The notes below the pieces were generated by a model that worked only from the letters and a program-made list of their open reading frames with translations, had not been told where the DNA came from and made no database searches. Made by a program: the position numbers and the translations under genes. DNA of 64,000 nucleotides. Origin: Janthinobacterium agaricidamnosum. GTDB taxonomy: Bacteria; Pseudomonadota; Gammaproteobacteria; Burkholderiales; Burkholderiaceae_D. Location: the NCBI RefSeq assembly GCF_003667705.1, contig NZ_CP033019.1, positions 3,286,001 through 3,350,000 of the forward strand, given 5' to 3'. Shown one piece after another: positions 25,382 through 34,301 of this stretch (position 1 is the first letter of the stretch; the number at the start of each line of letters is the position of its first letter).

Positions 25382-27121
25382 ATGTTTTCCAGTACCCCAT
25401 CCGCCGCCCACCGCGAGGCCCGCCACGAGTTGGACAACCTCATGGAAGAGGCAGGCGACGTCGTGTTCCGGCTCGATACGGACGGCCTGATCCTGTTCGC
25501 CAGCAAGCGCGCGGCCACCCTGTTCGGCGCGCCCTCGGGCCTGTCCGGCCATTTGCTGCTGCCGCTGGCCACCGAAGCGTCGCGCGCGGCGCTGCAGGCG
25601 GCGCTGGAAGACGCGCTGGAAGAGCCGGGCCGCCTGGAAGTGCGCCTGCAAGCGCCGGACCAGGAAATCTGGTTCGAGCTGCGCCTGTCGTCTTATATGA
25701 ACGCGGCCGGCGTGGCCGAATTGCTGGTGGTCGGGCGCGACACGTCGGCCCAGCACAACACGGAAGAACGGCTGCGCCACATGGCAACGCACGATGCGCT
25801 CACGGGTCTGCCGAACCGCCTGCTGCTGTCGGACCGCATCCGCATGGTGATCGCCCAGGCCGCCCGTTCGGGCCAGGGCTTTTCCGTCGCCACCATCGGC
25901 CTCGATGGTTTTAAAAAGGTCAACGATGGCCTGGGCCACCCCGTCGGCGACGCCGTACTGCGCCTGGCCGCCGCGCGCCTGCGCAAGACCCTGCGCGACA
26001 GCGACACCCTGGCGCGCGTGGGCGGCGACGAATTCGTCGCCGTGCTGCCTGGCAGCGCCACCGACGCCCAGATCAAGCTGGTGACGGGCCGCCTGCTGGC
26101 CACCCTGCAGGCGCCGTTCGAAGTCGATGGCCACACGATCTACGTGGGCGCCTCCGTCGGCGTATCGATCTATCCGCTGCACGCGGAGGATGAAGTGCGC
26201 CTGGTGGCGCTGGCCGATGCGGCCATGTCGCGCGCCAAGGAAACGGGCAAGGCCCGCTGCCTGGTCTACAGCCCGCGCCTGAACGGCCCGTCGGAACACG
26301 ATATTTCGTTGGAAGCGGCCATGTTCCACGCCGTGCGCGAAGGCGAATTCCTGCTGTTTTACCAGCCCATCGTCGACGCGCACACGCGCCAGATCCAGGG
26401 CTTCGAAACCCTGATGCGCTGGAAGCATCCGACACTGGGCCTGGTGCCGCCCGTGCGCTTCATCCCGATTGCGGAAGCCAATGGCCTGATCAACCTGCTC
26501 GGCGCCTGGGCGTTGAAGGCGGCCTGCGTGCAGCTCAAGCAGTTCCAGGAAGTGGCCAAACGGCCGTTGTACATCTCCGTCAACATCAGCCCGCGCCAGT
26601 TCCGCAACGATAAATTCCTCGACGTGCTCGATGAAGCCATCGCGTTTTCGGGACTCTCCGGCGAACACCTGGTGCTGGAAATCACGGAAGGCACGCTGAT
26701 GATCGACCCCGTGCATGCGGAAACCATCCTCGTCAAGATGACGGAGCGCCGCGCGCGCATCGCCATCGACGATTTCGGCACCGGCTACTCCTCGCTCGCG
26801 TATCTGAAGCGCTTCCCCATTTCCGTGCTGAAGATCGACCGCACCTTCATCAAGGACTTGCCCGAATCGAGCAAGGATGCGGCCATCTGCAACACCATTC
26901 TCGACCTGGCCAAGCATTTGAATTTGTCCGTCGTGGCCGAGGGCGTGGAAACCGAGGAGCAGATGCACTTCATCGAGTCGCGCGGCTGCCAGTACGTGCA
27001 AGGCTACCTGACGGGCAAGCCGATGCCGGCCCATGCCGCGCTATCGGCCTTGAGCGACAAAACCTATGCGGCGCTGGTGCCTGCGCCGTCTGCCAATGAA
27101 CCGCGCGGAGGGGTGCAATGA
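25382..27121 (+). CDS. PAS-GGDEF-EAL c-di-GMP enzyme
   Basis: With the ATG at 25382 the protein has 579 residues. Residues about 15-130 form a PAS-like domain (GDVVFRLDTDGLILFASKRA). The GGDEF motif (214-218) is intact, with an RxxD inhibitory site (RDSD) five residues before it. The EAL motif appears as E-T-L (342-344), with the other phosphodiesterase residues present (SVNISPRQF, EITEG, DDFGTGYSSL, LKIDRTF, AEGVET). It may make, degrade or sense c-di-GMP. The stop overlaps the HDOD gene start (ATGA). A longer ORF from 25115 has no ribosome site. Confidence 0.88.
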   Translation: MFSSTPSAAHREARHELDNLMEEAGDVVFRLDTDGLILFASKRAATLFGAPSGLSGHLLLPLATEASRAALQAALEDALEEPGRLEVRLQAPDQEIWFELRLSSYMNAAGVAELLVVGRDTSAQHNTEERLRHMATHDALTGLPNRLLLSDRIRMVIAQAARSGQGFSVATIGLDGFKKVNDGLGHPVGDAVLRLAAARLRKTLRDSDTLARVGGDEFVAVLPGSATDAQIKLVTGRLLATLQAPFEVDGHTIYVGASVGVSIYPLHAEDEVRLVALADAAMSRAKETGKARCLVYSPRLNGPSEHDISLEAAMFHAVREGEFLLFYQPIVDAHTRQIQGFETLMRWKHPTLGLVPPVRFIPIAEANGLINLLGAWALKAACVQLKQFQEVAKRPLYISVNISPRQFRNDKFLDVLDEAIAFSGLSGEHLVLEITEGTLMIDPVHAETILVKMTERRARIAIDDFGTGYSSLAYLKRFPISVLKIDRTFIKDLPESSKDAAICNTILDLAKHLNLSVVAEGVETEEQMHFIESRGCQYVQGYLTGKPMPAHAALSALSDKTYAALVPAPSANEPRGGVQ

Positions 27122-28614
27122 ATCCAGGTCATTTCACGGTACCGACACAGCTCGGCAAAAACACCCTGGACCTGCTGTGGGCGCGCACGCGACAGCAAGG
27201 CGACATGCCCGGCTTCGCGAAAGCCATCAGCGCCATCCTGGGCGCCATGCGCGGCGAGGATGACCACGAATTCGACATCACGCAAACGGTGCTGTCCGAC
27301 CCTGTCCTCACGCACAAGGTGCTCAGGCTGGCCAACAGCGGCATGTATTCGGCCTTCGGCCAGCGCGTCAACACGGTCTCGAAGGCCGTGCTGGTGCTCG
27401 GCATCGACGCCATCGGCCACCTGGCGCTGGGCCTGAAGCTGATCGAGGAGCTGTCGCAGGCGTCGCCCGATTCCGTCAGCGCCCACGTGGAAATGGAAAA
27501 AGCCGTGCTGGCCGGGATGGTGGCGCAGCAGGTGGCCACCAGCGCCGGCAGCCTGCAGGCGGAGCAAGCCGTCGTCTGCTCCATGCTGCACACCCTGGGC
27601 CGCATGATGGTGACGTTCTACATGACGGATTTCTGGGCGCGCATGCAGGCGCATGCGGGTCCCGGCAACGAAGCTGCCGCCGCGCGCGAAATCCTCGGCC
27701 TGTCGCTGCCCGAAGTGGGCTATGCCACGGCCGCCCACTGGGGCTTGCCGCAGCACCTGATCAACGGCATGCGTCCGATGGACCCGTCGCCGGACAACTC
27801 CCCCGTCAGCGGCGCCGACTGGATGGCGGGCCTGTCGACGATGGCGGCGCGCTGCGCCGACTCGCTGTGGCATGACGATGCGGCCGGCGCGGCGCAGGTG
27901 CATGCGCTGATCGACGATTATGCGGGCACCCTGGGCATCACCGCGACCGACCTGGTGGTGGCGGTGGACAAGGCCAAGGCGATGGCGGCGGCCGACCTGT
28001 CGATCGCACCGCTGTCGAAACCGGCCGAACGGCGCGCGCGCCAGCTGGCCTCGACGCGCATGCGCGCCGAAGGCAATCGCGTGTTGATCGGCGGCCTGGC
28101 CGACCTGCGCGGCGCCATCGGCAGCGCCAGCCCGGGACAGATGGTCTCGATGGCACTCGAAACGCTGCACCAGGGCTTCGATTTTTCGCGCTCGGTGGCG
28201 TTCGTGCGCAACCACAGGGACCATTTGTATTCGGCGCGCATCAGCTTGGGCGAAGGCATGGCGGACCTGCAGGATTTGATGGTGTTTGGCGACGCGTATG
28301 AGCCGAACGTCTTCCATGCGGCCCTCAATAGCGACCGCGTGATCTTCATCGACAACGCGCGCGACCCGAAATTCGCCGCCAAGCTGCCGCAATGGTGGAA
28401 GACGACCCTGTCGGAAGCGCGCAGCTTCGTCGTGCTGCCGCTGTCGGCCAACGGCCACCCCACGGGATTTTTATATGGCGACTGGGACGACAGCTTCCCG
28501 CCGATCCAATTGAATCAGACGGAATTCAACCTGATCAACGATATCCGGGCGTTGCTGGTGCAGTCGGTGGAGATGCGCCATCAATTGGAACTGGTGGCGA
28601 ACAAGGTAGCATGA
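27118..28614 (+). CDS. HDOD-domain signalling protein with C-terminal GAF-like domain
   Basis: The 498-residue protein has an HDOD domain (about residues 30-235; ITQTVLSDPVLTHKVLRLANSG is diagnostic) that lacks the metal-binding HD pair of true HD enzymes. The C-terminal part (about 330-490) is GAF-like (GNRVLIGGLADLR, FDFSRSVAFVRNHRDHLYSAR, FVVLPLSANGHPTGFLYGDW). Such proteins signal in c-di-GMP-linked behaviours. Coupled by ATGA to the GGDEF-EAL gene, so the pair forms an operon. Confidence 0.85.
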   Translation: MNPGHFTVPTQLGKNTLDLLWARTRQQGDMPGFAKAISAILGAMRGEDDHEFDITQTVLSDPVLTHKVLRLANSGMYSAFGQRVNTVSKAVLVLGIDAIGHLALGLKLIEELSQASPDSVSAHVEMEKAVLAGMVAQQVATSAGSLQAEQAVVCSMLHTLGRMMVTFYMTDFWARMQAHAGPGNEAAAAREILGLSLPEVGYATAAHWGLPQHLINGMRPMDPSPDNSPVSGADWMAGLSTMAARCADSLWHDDAAGAAQVHALIDDYAGTLGITATDLVVAVDKAKAMAAADLSIAPLSKPAERRARQLASTRMRAEGNRVLIGGLADLRGAIGSASPGQMVSMALETLHQGFDFSRSVAFVRNHRDHLYSARISLGEGMADLQDLMVFGDAYEPNVFHAALNSDRVIFIDNARDPKFAAKLPQWWKTTLSEARSFVVLPLSANGHPTGFLYGDWDDSFPPIQLNQTEFNLINDIRALLVQSVEMRHQLELVANKVA

Positions 28615-28620
28615 GAACAC

Positions 28621-28696
28621 CTGACCAAACCTACTGCGCGTCGGTATAGGCGGCCTGCGATGCTCACCGTACCAGAGTACGGTTGCGCTTCTCAGC
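28621..28696. repeat. dispersed palindromic repeat, copy B
   Basis: Inverted copy of 15691-15766. The centre is CCGTACCAGAGTACGG (28667-28682), the same stem with a changed loop. It lies between convergent gene ends. Confidence 0.75.
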
Positions 28697-28775
28697 CACC
28701 TCTCCCTTCCGCTCGCTACGGTTTTGTCAGGTGTCGCAAGCGTCGTTGTTAAACGAGAAAACGACCATCCAGGTC

Positions 28776-28811
28776 GTAGGTCGGATCAGGGCCGCAGGCC
28801 CGTCATCCGAC
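28776..28811. repeat. single REP-like hairpin next to aroC
   Basis: GTCGGAT (28780-28786) and ATCCGAC (28805-28811) pair, with an inner GGGCC/GGCCC stem. The sequence starts with GTAGGTCGG as in the REP-like array. It lies ten bases from the aroC stop and may also act as a transcription-end hairpin. Confidence 0.7.
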
Positions 28812-28821
28812 AACATTCAAC

Positions 28822-29916
28822 TTACTTCAGCTTCGGCGTATTCACGCTGACATCGCCGCATTGCGCGCGGTGCATCAGGGCGTGGTCAATCAGCACCAGC
28901 GCCAGCATGGCTTCAGCGATCGGCGTGGCGCGGATGCCCACGCAGGGGTCGTGGCGGCCGAACGTTTCCACCATCACGGGATTGCCCTCTTTATCGATCG
29001 AGCGGCGCGGCGTGCGGATCGACGACGTCGGCTTGATGGCGATCGACACGCTGATGTCCTGCCCCGTCGAAATGCCGCCCAGCACGCCGCCCGCGTTATT
29101 GCCGATAAAGCCTTCCGGCGTCAGTTCGTCGCCGTGCTCGGAACCCTTTTGCGCCACCGAATCGAAGCCGGCGCCGATTTCCACGCCCTTGACGGCATTG
29201 ATGCCCATCATGGCATAGGCGATGTCGGCGTCGAGCTTGTCGTAGATGGGCTGGCCCAGACCGACCGGCACGTTTTGCGCGATCACGTCGATGCGAGCAC
29301 CGATGGAATCGCCGTCGCGGCGCAGCTGGTCCATCGCCGCTTCCATACGCGCGATCAGATCCGCGTCGCCGCTGGCGGCAAAGAACGGGTTCGCATGCAC
29401 ATGCTCCCACGACTGGAACGGCACGGGAATATCGCCCAGCTGGCTCATGCAGCCCTTGAACGTGGTGCCGTACTGCTGCAGCAGCCATTTCTTGGCGATG
29501 GCCGCCGCGCCCACGACGGGTGCCGTCAGGCGCGCCGACGAGCGCCCGCCCCCGCGCGGATCGCGCACGCCGTATTTATGCCAGTAGGTGTAGTCGGCGT
29601 GGCCGGGGCGGAAGCTTTCCGCGATATTGCCGTAGTCCTTGCTGCGCTGGTCTTCATTGTGGATCAGCAGCGCGATGGGCGTACCCGTCGTCACGCCCTG
29701 GTACACGCCGGAGAGGATTTCCACGGTATCCGATTCCTGGCGCTGCGTCACGTGGCGCGAAGTGCCCGGCTTGCGGCGGTCCAGCTCGGGCTGGATATCG
29801 GCTTCCGACAGGATCAAGCCCGGCGGGCAGCCATCGATCACGCAGCCGATGGCCGGACCGTGCGATTCGCCGAAAGTGGTAACAGTAAACAGCTTGCCAA
29901 AAGAATTGCCGGACAT
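28822..29916 (-). CDS. aroC: chorismate synthase
   Basis: The 364-residue enzyme begins with [20 protein letters not shown], followed by [12 protein letters not shown] and [14 protein letters not shown] signatures, and has the FMN-site RASGRSSARxTA-like region ([14 protein letters not shown]) and C-terminal [21 protein letters not shown] pattern. It converts EPSP to chorismate in the shikimate pathway. The ATG gives the standard N-terminus. Confidence 0.97.
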   Translation of the reverse strand: MSGNSFGKLFTVTTFGESHGPAIGCVIDGCPPGLILSEADIQPELDRRKPGTSRHVTQRQESDTVEILSGVYQGVTTGTPIALLIHNEDQRSKDYGNIAESFRPGHADYTYWHKYGVRDPRGGGRSSARLTAPVVGAAAIAKKWLLQQYGTTFKGCMSQLGDIPVPFQSWEHVHANPFFAASGDADLIARMEAAMDQLRRDGDSIGARIDVIAQNVPVGLGQPIYDKLDADIAYAMMGINAVKGVEIGAGFDSVAQKGSEHGDELTPEGFIGNNAGGVLGGISTGQDISVSIAIKPTSSIRTPRRSIDKEGNPVMVETFGRHDPCVGIRATPIAEAMLALVLIDHALMHRAQCGDVSVNTPKLK

Positions 29917-30249
29917 AGTAGGAAGTGGTGAGGACTGGAAAACTCAATTCTACCAGCCTGCGGGGCATGCCATGCCGCTAATGCCAGGCCACTGCCCGAT
30001 ATTTACCCGCCACCCACCCTCCCGCCGCGCCTTTCGCCCCGCCCCAAACCGCCATTTTAAAATCCCGCGTTATTTTTTCGCATAAAAAATACCAAATAAG
30101 CGTCGCAATCATGCAATGCAAGAAATATTGCCCTACAGAATAGACTTAAAAAAACATTTTGCTTATTAAATAGCTATATACTTGGATCAGAGCGCGGCAC
30201 ACAATACTGAACGCCAACCCAGATTTAGGCTGCGCCGAGAGCACGTCAC

Positions 30250-30308
30250 AAAATGCCCAGGGCCAGGCGTCGTTGCCGAAGACAGTACGCAAGTACGGCG
30301 AGGCAACG
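30250..30308 (+). repeat. structured repeat, unit 1
   Basis: CGTTGCC (30271-30277) pairs with GGCAACG (30302-30308); inside, GTAC-GCAA-GTAC (30285-30296) makes a small hairpin with a GNRA-type loop. The unit is preceded by AATGCCCAGGG. A right-hand outer arm is not apparent. Confidence 0.6.
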
Positions 30309-30347
30309 CAACGATAGTTGAGTGCTGTTTTTCGTTGTTCCAGAGTG

Positions 30348-30436
30348 CATCAGAAATGCCCAGGGCTAGGCGTACTGCCGAAGACAGTACGCGAGTACGG
30401 CGAGGCAGTACAACAACGCCATGGACATTTCTGATG
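30348..30436 (+). repeat. structured repeat, unit 2
   Basis: CATCAGAAATG (30348-30358) pairs with CATTTCTGATG (30426-30436). Inside, GTACTGCC (30372-30379) pairs with GGCAGTAC (30404-30411), and GTAC-GCGA-GTAC (30387-30398) forms an apical hairpin with a GNRA loop. The stem differs from unit 1 by compensatory changes on both sides. Confidence 0.7.
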
Positions 30437-30476
30437 TGCTCACGTTCCGTATTGAGTCATCCTGGAGAAGCTATAC

Positions 30477-32738
30477 ATGCCCGCACCGATCATCCCCCTT
30501 GACGCCAACAAGGACGATCACGACGACCTGGTATTCCTCGATGAGCAACCAGCGGCGTCGCTGGCCGTCGCACAGCGCAGCGTCTGGAGGGTGATGATCA
30601 TCGACGACGATGAAGACGTCCACTCCACCACCACATTCGCCCTGGGCAATCTGGAAATGCAGCACCGCCCGCTGGAATTCGTGCATGCGTATTCGGCCGG
30701 CCAGGCGCGCGAACTGCTCAAGCATGAAGACGACATCGCCGTCATCCTGCTCGACGTGGTCATGGAACAGGATGATGCGGGCCTGCACCTGGTGCGCTAC
30801 ATACGCGAAACGCTGAAAATGACGGACGTGCGCATCATCCTGCGCACGGGCCAGCCCGGCTATGCGCCGGAAATCGACGCCATCCGCGATTTCGACATCA
30901 ACGACTACAAGACCAAGTCCGAACTGACGCGCATCAAGCTGTTTACCACGGTGACGGCGGCCATCCGCTCGTACGAGCAGATCCGTTCAATCAACAGCAG
31001 CCGGCGCGGCCTGGACCGTATCGTCCACGCCAGCACGCAGCTGATGGCGCTGCATGGCGTACAGAATTTCTCGGCCGGCGTGCTGGCGCAGATCGCCGAC
31101 CTGCTGGGCACCCGGGCCGACGGCGTGCTGTGCGTGCAGGACTTGCAGGACAATGGCAGCAAGGAGCTGCTCGTTTCGGCCTGCACGGGCAGCTTTTCCA
31201 GCCTGCCGCACAGCGCCCTGTGCGGCCTGCAAAACCCGCGCGTGATGGCCGCCATCGAACACACGCTGGCGCAGCGGCGCAATGTCTACGCGCACGACTA
31301 CGCCACGCTGTACTTCGCGGGCAAGGCCGGCCGCGACGCGGCCGCCTACCTCGTGCTGCCGCGCCCCCTTTCCGCCATCGATGAAAGCCTGCTGGAAGTA
31401 TTCTGCAGCAACGTCGCCGTGGGCTTGGACAACGTCGAGCTGGTATCGCACTTGCACAACGCCGCCTTCTACGACCAGTTGTCGAAGCTGCCGAACCGCA
31501 CCCGCCTGGTGGAAATTCTCGACGCCACCCTGGCCGGTCCCGCGCGCGACGACGCCACGTTGTCGCTGGTCGACCTCGACCACTTTGCCGAAACCAACGA
31601 CGCGCTGGGACATCAGTTCGGCGATACGCTGCTGATCGCCGTGGCGGGCCGCTTGCAAACCCAGCTGGGGCCGCAGCTGACGGTGGCGCGCCTGGGCGGC
31701 GATATCTTTTGCGTGCTGGGCGACTCGTCCCAAGTCAACCCAGGCAATATCCTGGCCCTGTTCCAGCCGCCGTTCTGCATCGATGGCCAGGACGTGCAAC
31801 TGTCAGCCACCCTGGGCCTGGTGCGCCTGGGCGAACATGCGGGCACGGGCGCCGATGCACTGAAGGATGCCGACATCGCGCTGAAACGGGCAAAAAGCCA
31901 GCAGCGCGCCGGGCACTTCTATTTTTCGCGCAGCATGGGCATCGAAATCCGCGAACGGGTGCGCATGATGCACGCGCTGCGCACGGCTTTCAGCCAGGAC
32001 CAGCTGTTTGTCGTGTACCAGCCGCAAATCGACCTGACCACGCGCCGGCCCGTGGGCGCCGAAGCGCTGCTGCGCTGGCAGACGCCGGACGGCAAGTTCA
32101 TCTCGCCCGACCGCTTCATTCCGATCGCCGAGTATTCGGGCATCATCATCGACCTCGGCGAATGGGTGCTGCGCACGGCGTGCCGCGAACTGGTGCTGCT
32201 GCGCGAGCAGGGCCACCGCAATTTCGTCATGTCCGTCAACGTGTCGCAAGTGCAGTTTCGCCACCCGCTGTTCCTGGAAATGCTGCGCGCGGCGCTGGAA
32301 GAAACGCAGGCGCCGCCCGAATTCATCGAGCTGGAAATCACGGAATCGATGGCCATGGAAGAGCCGGACTTATTGATCAAGATGCTGTGGCAGATCAAGC
32401 AGACGGGCGTGAGCATCGCCATTGACGACTTCGGCACGGGCTTTTCCTCGCTGTCCTATTTGCAGCGCCTGCAGGTCGACCGCCTGAAGATCGACCGCGC
32501 CTTCGTCACCGAGATCACAGGATCGGCGCGCGGCAGCAGCATCGCCGAAATGGTCATCCAGCTGGGCCGCAACCTGGGCCTGGCCGTGATCGCCGAAGGC
32601 GTGGAAGACGAGCGGCAAGCGCAAATCTTGCAGGCGCTGGGTTGCCCGATGGCGCAAGGCTTTCTGTTCGCCCGCCCCATGACGGCCACGGCTCTGGGCA
32701 CCTGGCTGAACAACGAGGCGCTGCAGGGGGCGGCATAG
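30477..32738 (+). CDS. REC-DUF3369-GGDEF(degenerate)-EAL response regulator
   Basis: The 753-residue protein has a receiver domain (about 37-155; phosphoacceptor D93 in LLDVVMEQDD), a GAF-like DUF3369 region (about 165-320), a GGDEF domain with GGDIF instead of GGDEF (407-411) and no likely cyclase activity, and an intact EAL domain (EAL at 529-531, SVNVSQVQF, EITES, DDFGTGFSSL, LKIDRAF, AEGVED). It should be a c-di-GMP phosphodiesterase controlled by a histidine kinase. The start follows GGAG by nine or ten bases, right after the structured repeats. Confidence 0.9.
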   Translation: MPAPIIPLDANKDDHDDLVFLDEQPAASLAVAQRSVWRVMIIDDDEDVHSTTTFALGNLEMQHRPLEFVHAYSAGQARELLKHEDDIAVILLDVVMEQDDAGLHLVRYIRETLKMTDVRIILRTGQPGYAPEIDAIRDFDINDYKTKSELTRIKLFTTVTAAIRSYEQIRSINSSRRGLDRIVHASTQLMALHGVQNFSAGVLAQIADLLGTRADGVLCVQDLQDNGSKELLVSACTGSFSSLPHSALCGLQNPRVMAAIEHTLAQRRNVYAHDYATLYFAGKAGRDAAAYLVLPRPLSAIDESLLEVFCSNVAVGLDNVELVSHLHNAAFYDQLSKLPNRTRLVEILDATLAGPARDDATLSLVDLDHFAETNDALGHQFGDTLLIAVAGRLQTQLGPQLTVARLGGDIFCVLGDSSQVNPGNILALFQPPFCIDGQDVQLSATLGLVRLGEHAGTGADALKDADIALKRAKSQQRAGHFYFSRSMGIEIRERVRMMHALRTAFSQDQLFVVYQPQIDLTTRRPVGAEALLRWQTPDGKFISPDRFIPIAEYSGIIIDLGEWVLRTACRELVLLREQGHRNFVMSVNVSQVQFRHPLFLEMLRAALEETQAPPEFIELEITESMAMEEPDLLIKMLWQIKQTGVSIAIDDFGTGFSSLSYLQRLQVDRLKIDRAFVTEITGSARGSSIAEMVIQLGRNLGLAVIAEGVEDERQAQILQALGCPMAQGFLFARPMTATALGTWLNNEALQGAA

Positions 32739-32760
32739 GCTGCACCTTGGATCGCGAATG

Positions 32761-32791
32761 CAAAACGCCGGCAATCGCCGGCGTTGTTTTT
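32761..32791. terminator. terminator between the regulator and the CBS gene
   Basis: AACGCCGGC (32764-32772) pairs with GCCGGCGTT (32777-32785) around a four-base loop, followed by GTTTTT on the plus strand. It ends the upstream gene and may be shared with the convergent CBS gene. Confidence 0.8.
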
Positions 32792-32807
32792 ACTGCATGA
32801 GTAAAGC

Positions 32808-33254
32808 TTAGTCGGTGGTTTCAGCCGGCCAGTCGCGAATGTACGCTTTCAGCATCTGGTTTTCAAAGCTTTGCGCTTCAAGCACGGCGCGCGCCACGTC
32901 GTAGAAGGAAATGACGCCCAGCAAGGTCTTGGCATTCATGACGGGCAGGTAGCGCGCGTGCTTTTCCAGCATGATGCGGCGCACTTCGTTGACTTCCGTA
33001 TCCGGGGTCACGGTGATCGGGTGGTCATCCATGTGCTTGCGCACGGTGCCGCCGCCGATCTGGCCCGCGTTTTCATGCAAGGCATTCAACACTTCACGGA
33101 AGGTCAGCATGCCGACCAGGTCGCCAAATTCCATGACCACCAGCGAACCGATGTCTTTTTCAGCCATGGTATTGGCCGCGTCAAGCAGGGGCTGGTCAGG
33201 CGTGACCGTGTAGAGGATATTGCCCTTGACTTGGAGAATTTCAGATACTTTCAT
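32808..33254 (-). CDS. CBS-domain protein
   Basis: The 148-residue protein consists of two CBS motifs: VTPDQPLLDAANTMAEKDIGSLVVMEFGDLVGML (first) and VTPDTEVNEVRRIMLEKHARYLPVMNAKTLLGVISFYDV (second), i.e. one Bateman module binding adenosyl ligands. Role and partner unknown. Single gene with its own promoter. Confidence 0.9.
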   Translation of the reverse strand: MKVSEILQVKGNILYTVTPDQPLLDAANTMAEKDIGSLVVMEFGDLVGMLTFREVLNALHENAGQIGGGTVRKHMDDHPITVTPDTEVNEVRRIMLEKHARYLPVMNAKTLLGVISFYDVARAVLEAQSFENQMLKAYIRDWPAETTD

Positions 33255-33383
33255 ATTGGCCGTCCTGTCCGCGTGATTGGTATTTTAGTTATTCTAAGCC
33301 CTTACTGCGACTGTAGCCTATGCCTGCGGAAAAATCCAGCCTTGTGCGCAATCAAATCGAAGGGGATTGCGCGCAACTTTTCA

Positions 33384-34028
33384 TCAGCCCCGGCGGCGGA
33401 ACCACCCGGCAATCGAGAGGCGCTCGCGCGCCGTCGGCAGCACTTCGTGCAGCATCTCCCCCGACATGAACATGGCCATGCGGCCCGCCTGCGGCAAGAT
33501 ATCCACCTGAGCGCCATCCTGCGGATGCAAACGCAGCGCGCCGCCATGCCCGGGCAGCCAGTCGTCGTTCAGGTACAGCACGACGGACACGGTGCGCTTG
33601 TCGTCGTCGCGGAAACGGTCCAGATGGGCCCGGTAAAAGGCGCCCGGCGCGTACAGGGCGAAATGGCTTTCATACTCTTCCAGCCCCAGGAACAGCTCGC
33701 GGTTGAGCATGCGGCGCAGCGCTTCCATGTGTTCCAGGTAGCGGTCGCACGCGCTTGACCTGCCCGTTTCCAGCCATTCGATATGGTCGCCGCGGATGTC
33801 GGGCTGCAGCAGCGGCGCATGGCCGCTGCCCACGCCGGCCCCCTTCATCTTGCCGCTGAGCATGGATTGCACGCATTCGGCGGCCAGCTGGCGGCTCAGT
33901 TCAGGGGAAATGAAATGCTCTTGCATGAGCCAGCCTGCCTGGCAGAGGCCGTCGACGATAGAGGGTCCGGGTACGGCAAGGGAGCCGTCGAACGATATTG
34001 CGGGCATAAAATCTTTCCTGGTGGACAT
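33384..34028 (-). CDS. 2-oxoglutarate/Fe(II) dioxygenase
   Basis: The 214-residue protein has the jelly-roll iron site HLD (in FYRAHLDRF) and a distal His (MLHEVLP), with an Arg in RERLSIAGW binding 2-oxoglutarate. It resembles the prolyl-4-hydroxylase-like (SM-20/PKHD) group. The substrate is not evident. Confidence 0.85.
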   Translation of the reverse strand: MSTRKDFMPAISFDGSLAVPGPSIVDGLCQAGWLMQEHFISPELSRQLAAECVQSMLSGKMKGAGVGSGHAPLLQPDIRGDHIEWLETGRSSACDRYLEHMEALRRMLNRELFLGLEEYESHFALYAPGAFYRAHLDRFRDDDKRTVSVVLYLNDDWLPGHGGALRLHPQDGAQVDILPQAGRMAMFMSGEMLHEVLPTARERLSIAGWFRRRG

Positions 34029-34301
34029 GCATGAGAGTGCGCCTGAAGCCCAGGATTTCGTTCGCTTGCAACTGCTTCCCTGCGGCGCGGCGCACGCGCA
34101 CAGCTAAGACAGCCCGAATATCGCTGATACGATATCGTACCACCGCCGCACCGTGCCGGTCACTTTTTTTACACTTCAGGTTACACGCGAGCTGAGCCTG
34201 ACCGTCCGCCAGCACGGCCCCATGCGCCCTGCACAGGAGCCCTTTTGCTCAGCTGCAAATCAGGTTACGATCTTGCCACTATAAAACTTGGCGGAGACAC
34301 C

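Larger units (their letters stand above)
29917..30476. other. 560-base gene-free region with two structured repeats
   Basis: The first half is AT-rich with no gene. From about 30236 to 30440 there are two related hairpin repeats (see separate entries) directly before the REC-GGDEF-EAL gene. Confidence 0.7.

Noticed and set aside
30236..30440. Known c-di-GMP (GEMM) riboswitch upstream of the regulator
   Set aside because: The conserved GEMM core sequence is absent; the repeats have a different architecture.
34029..34301. SAM riboswitch upstream of metY
   Set aside because: No recognisable SAM-I, SAM-II or SAH consensus in the 272-base gap.
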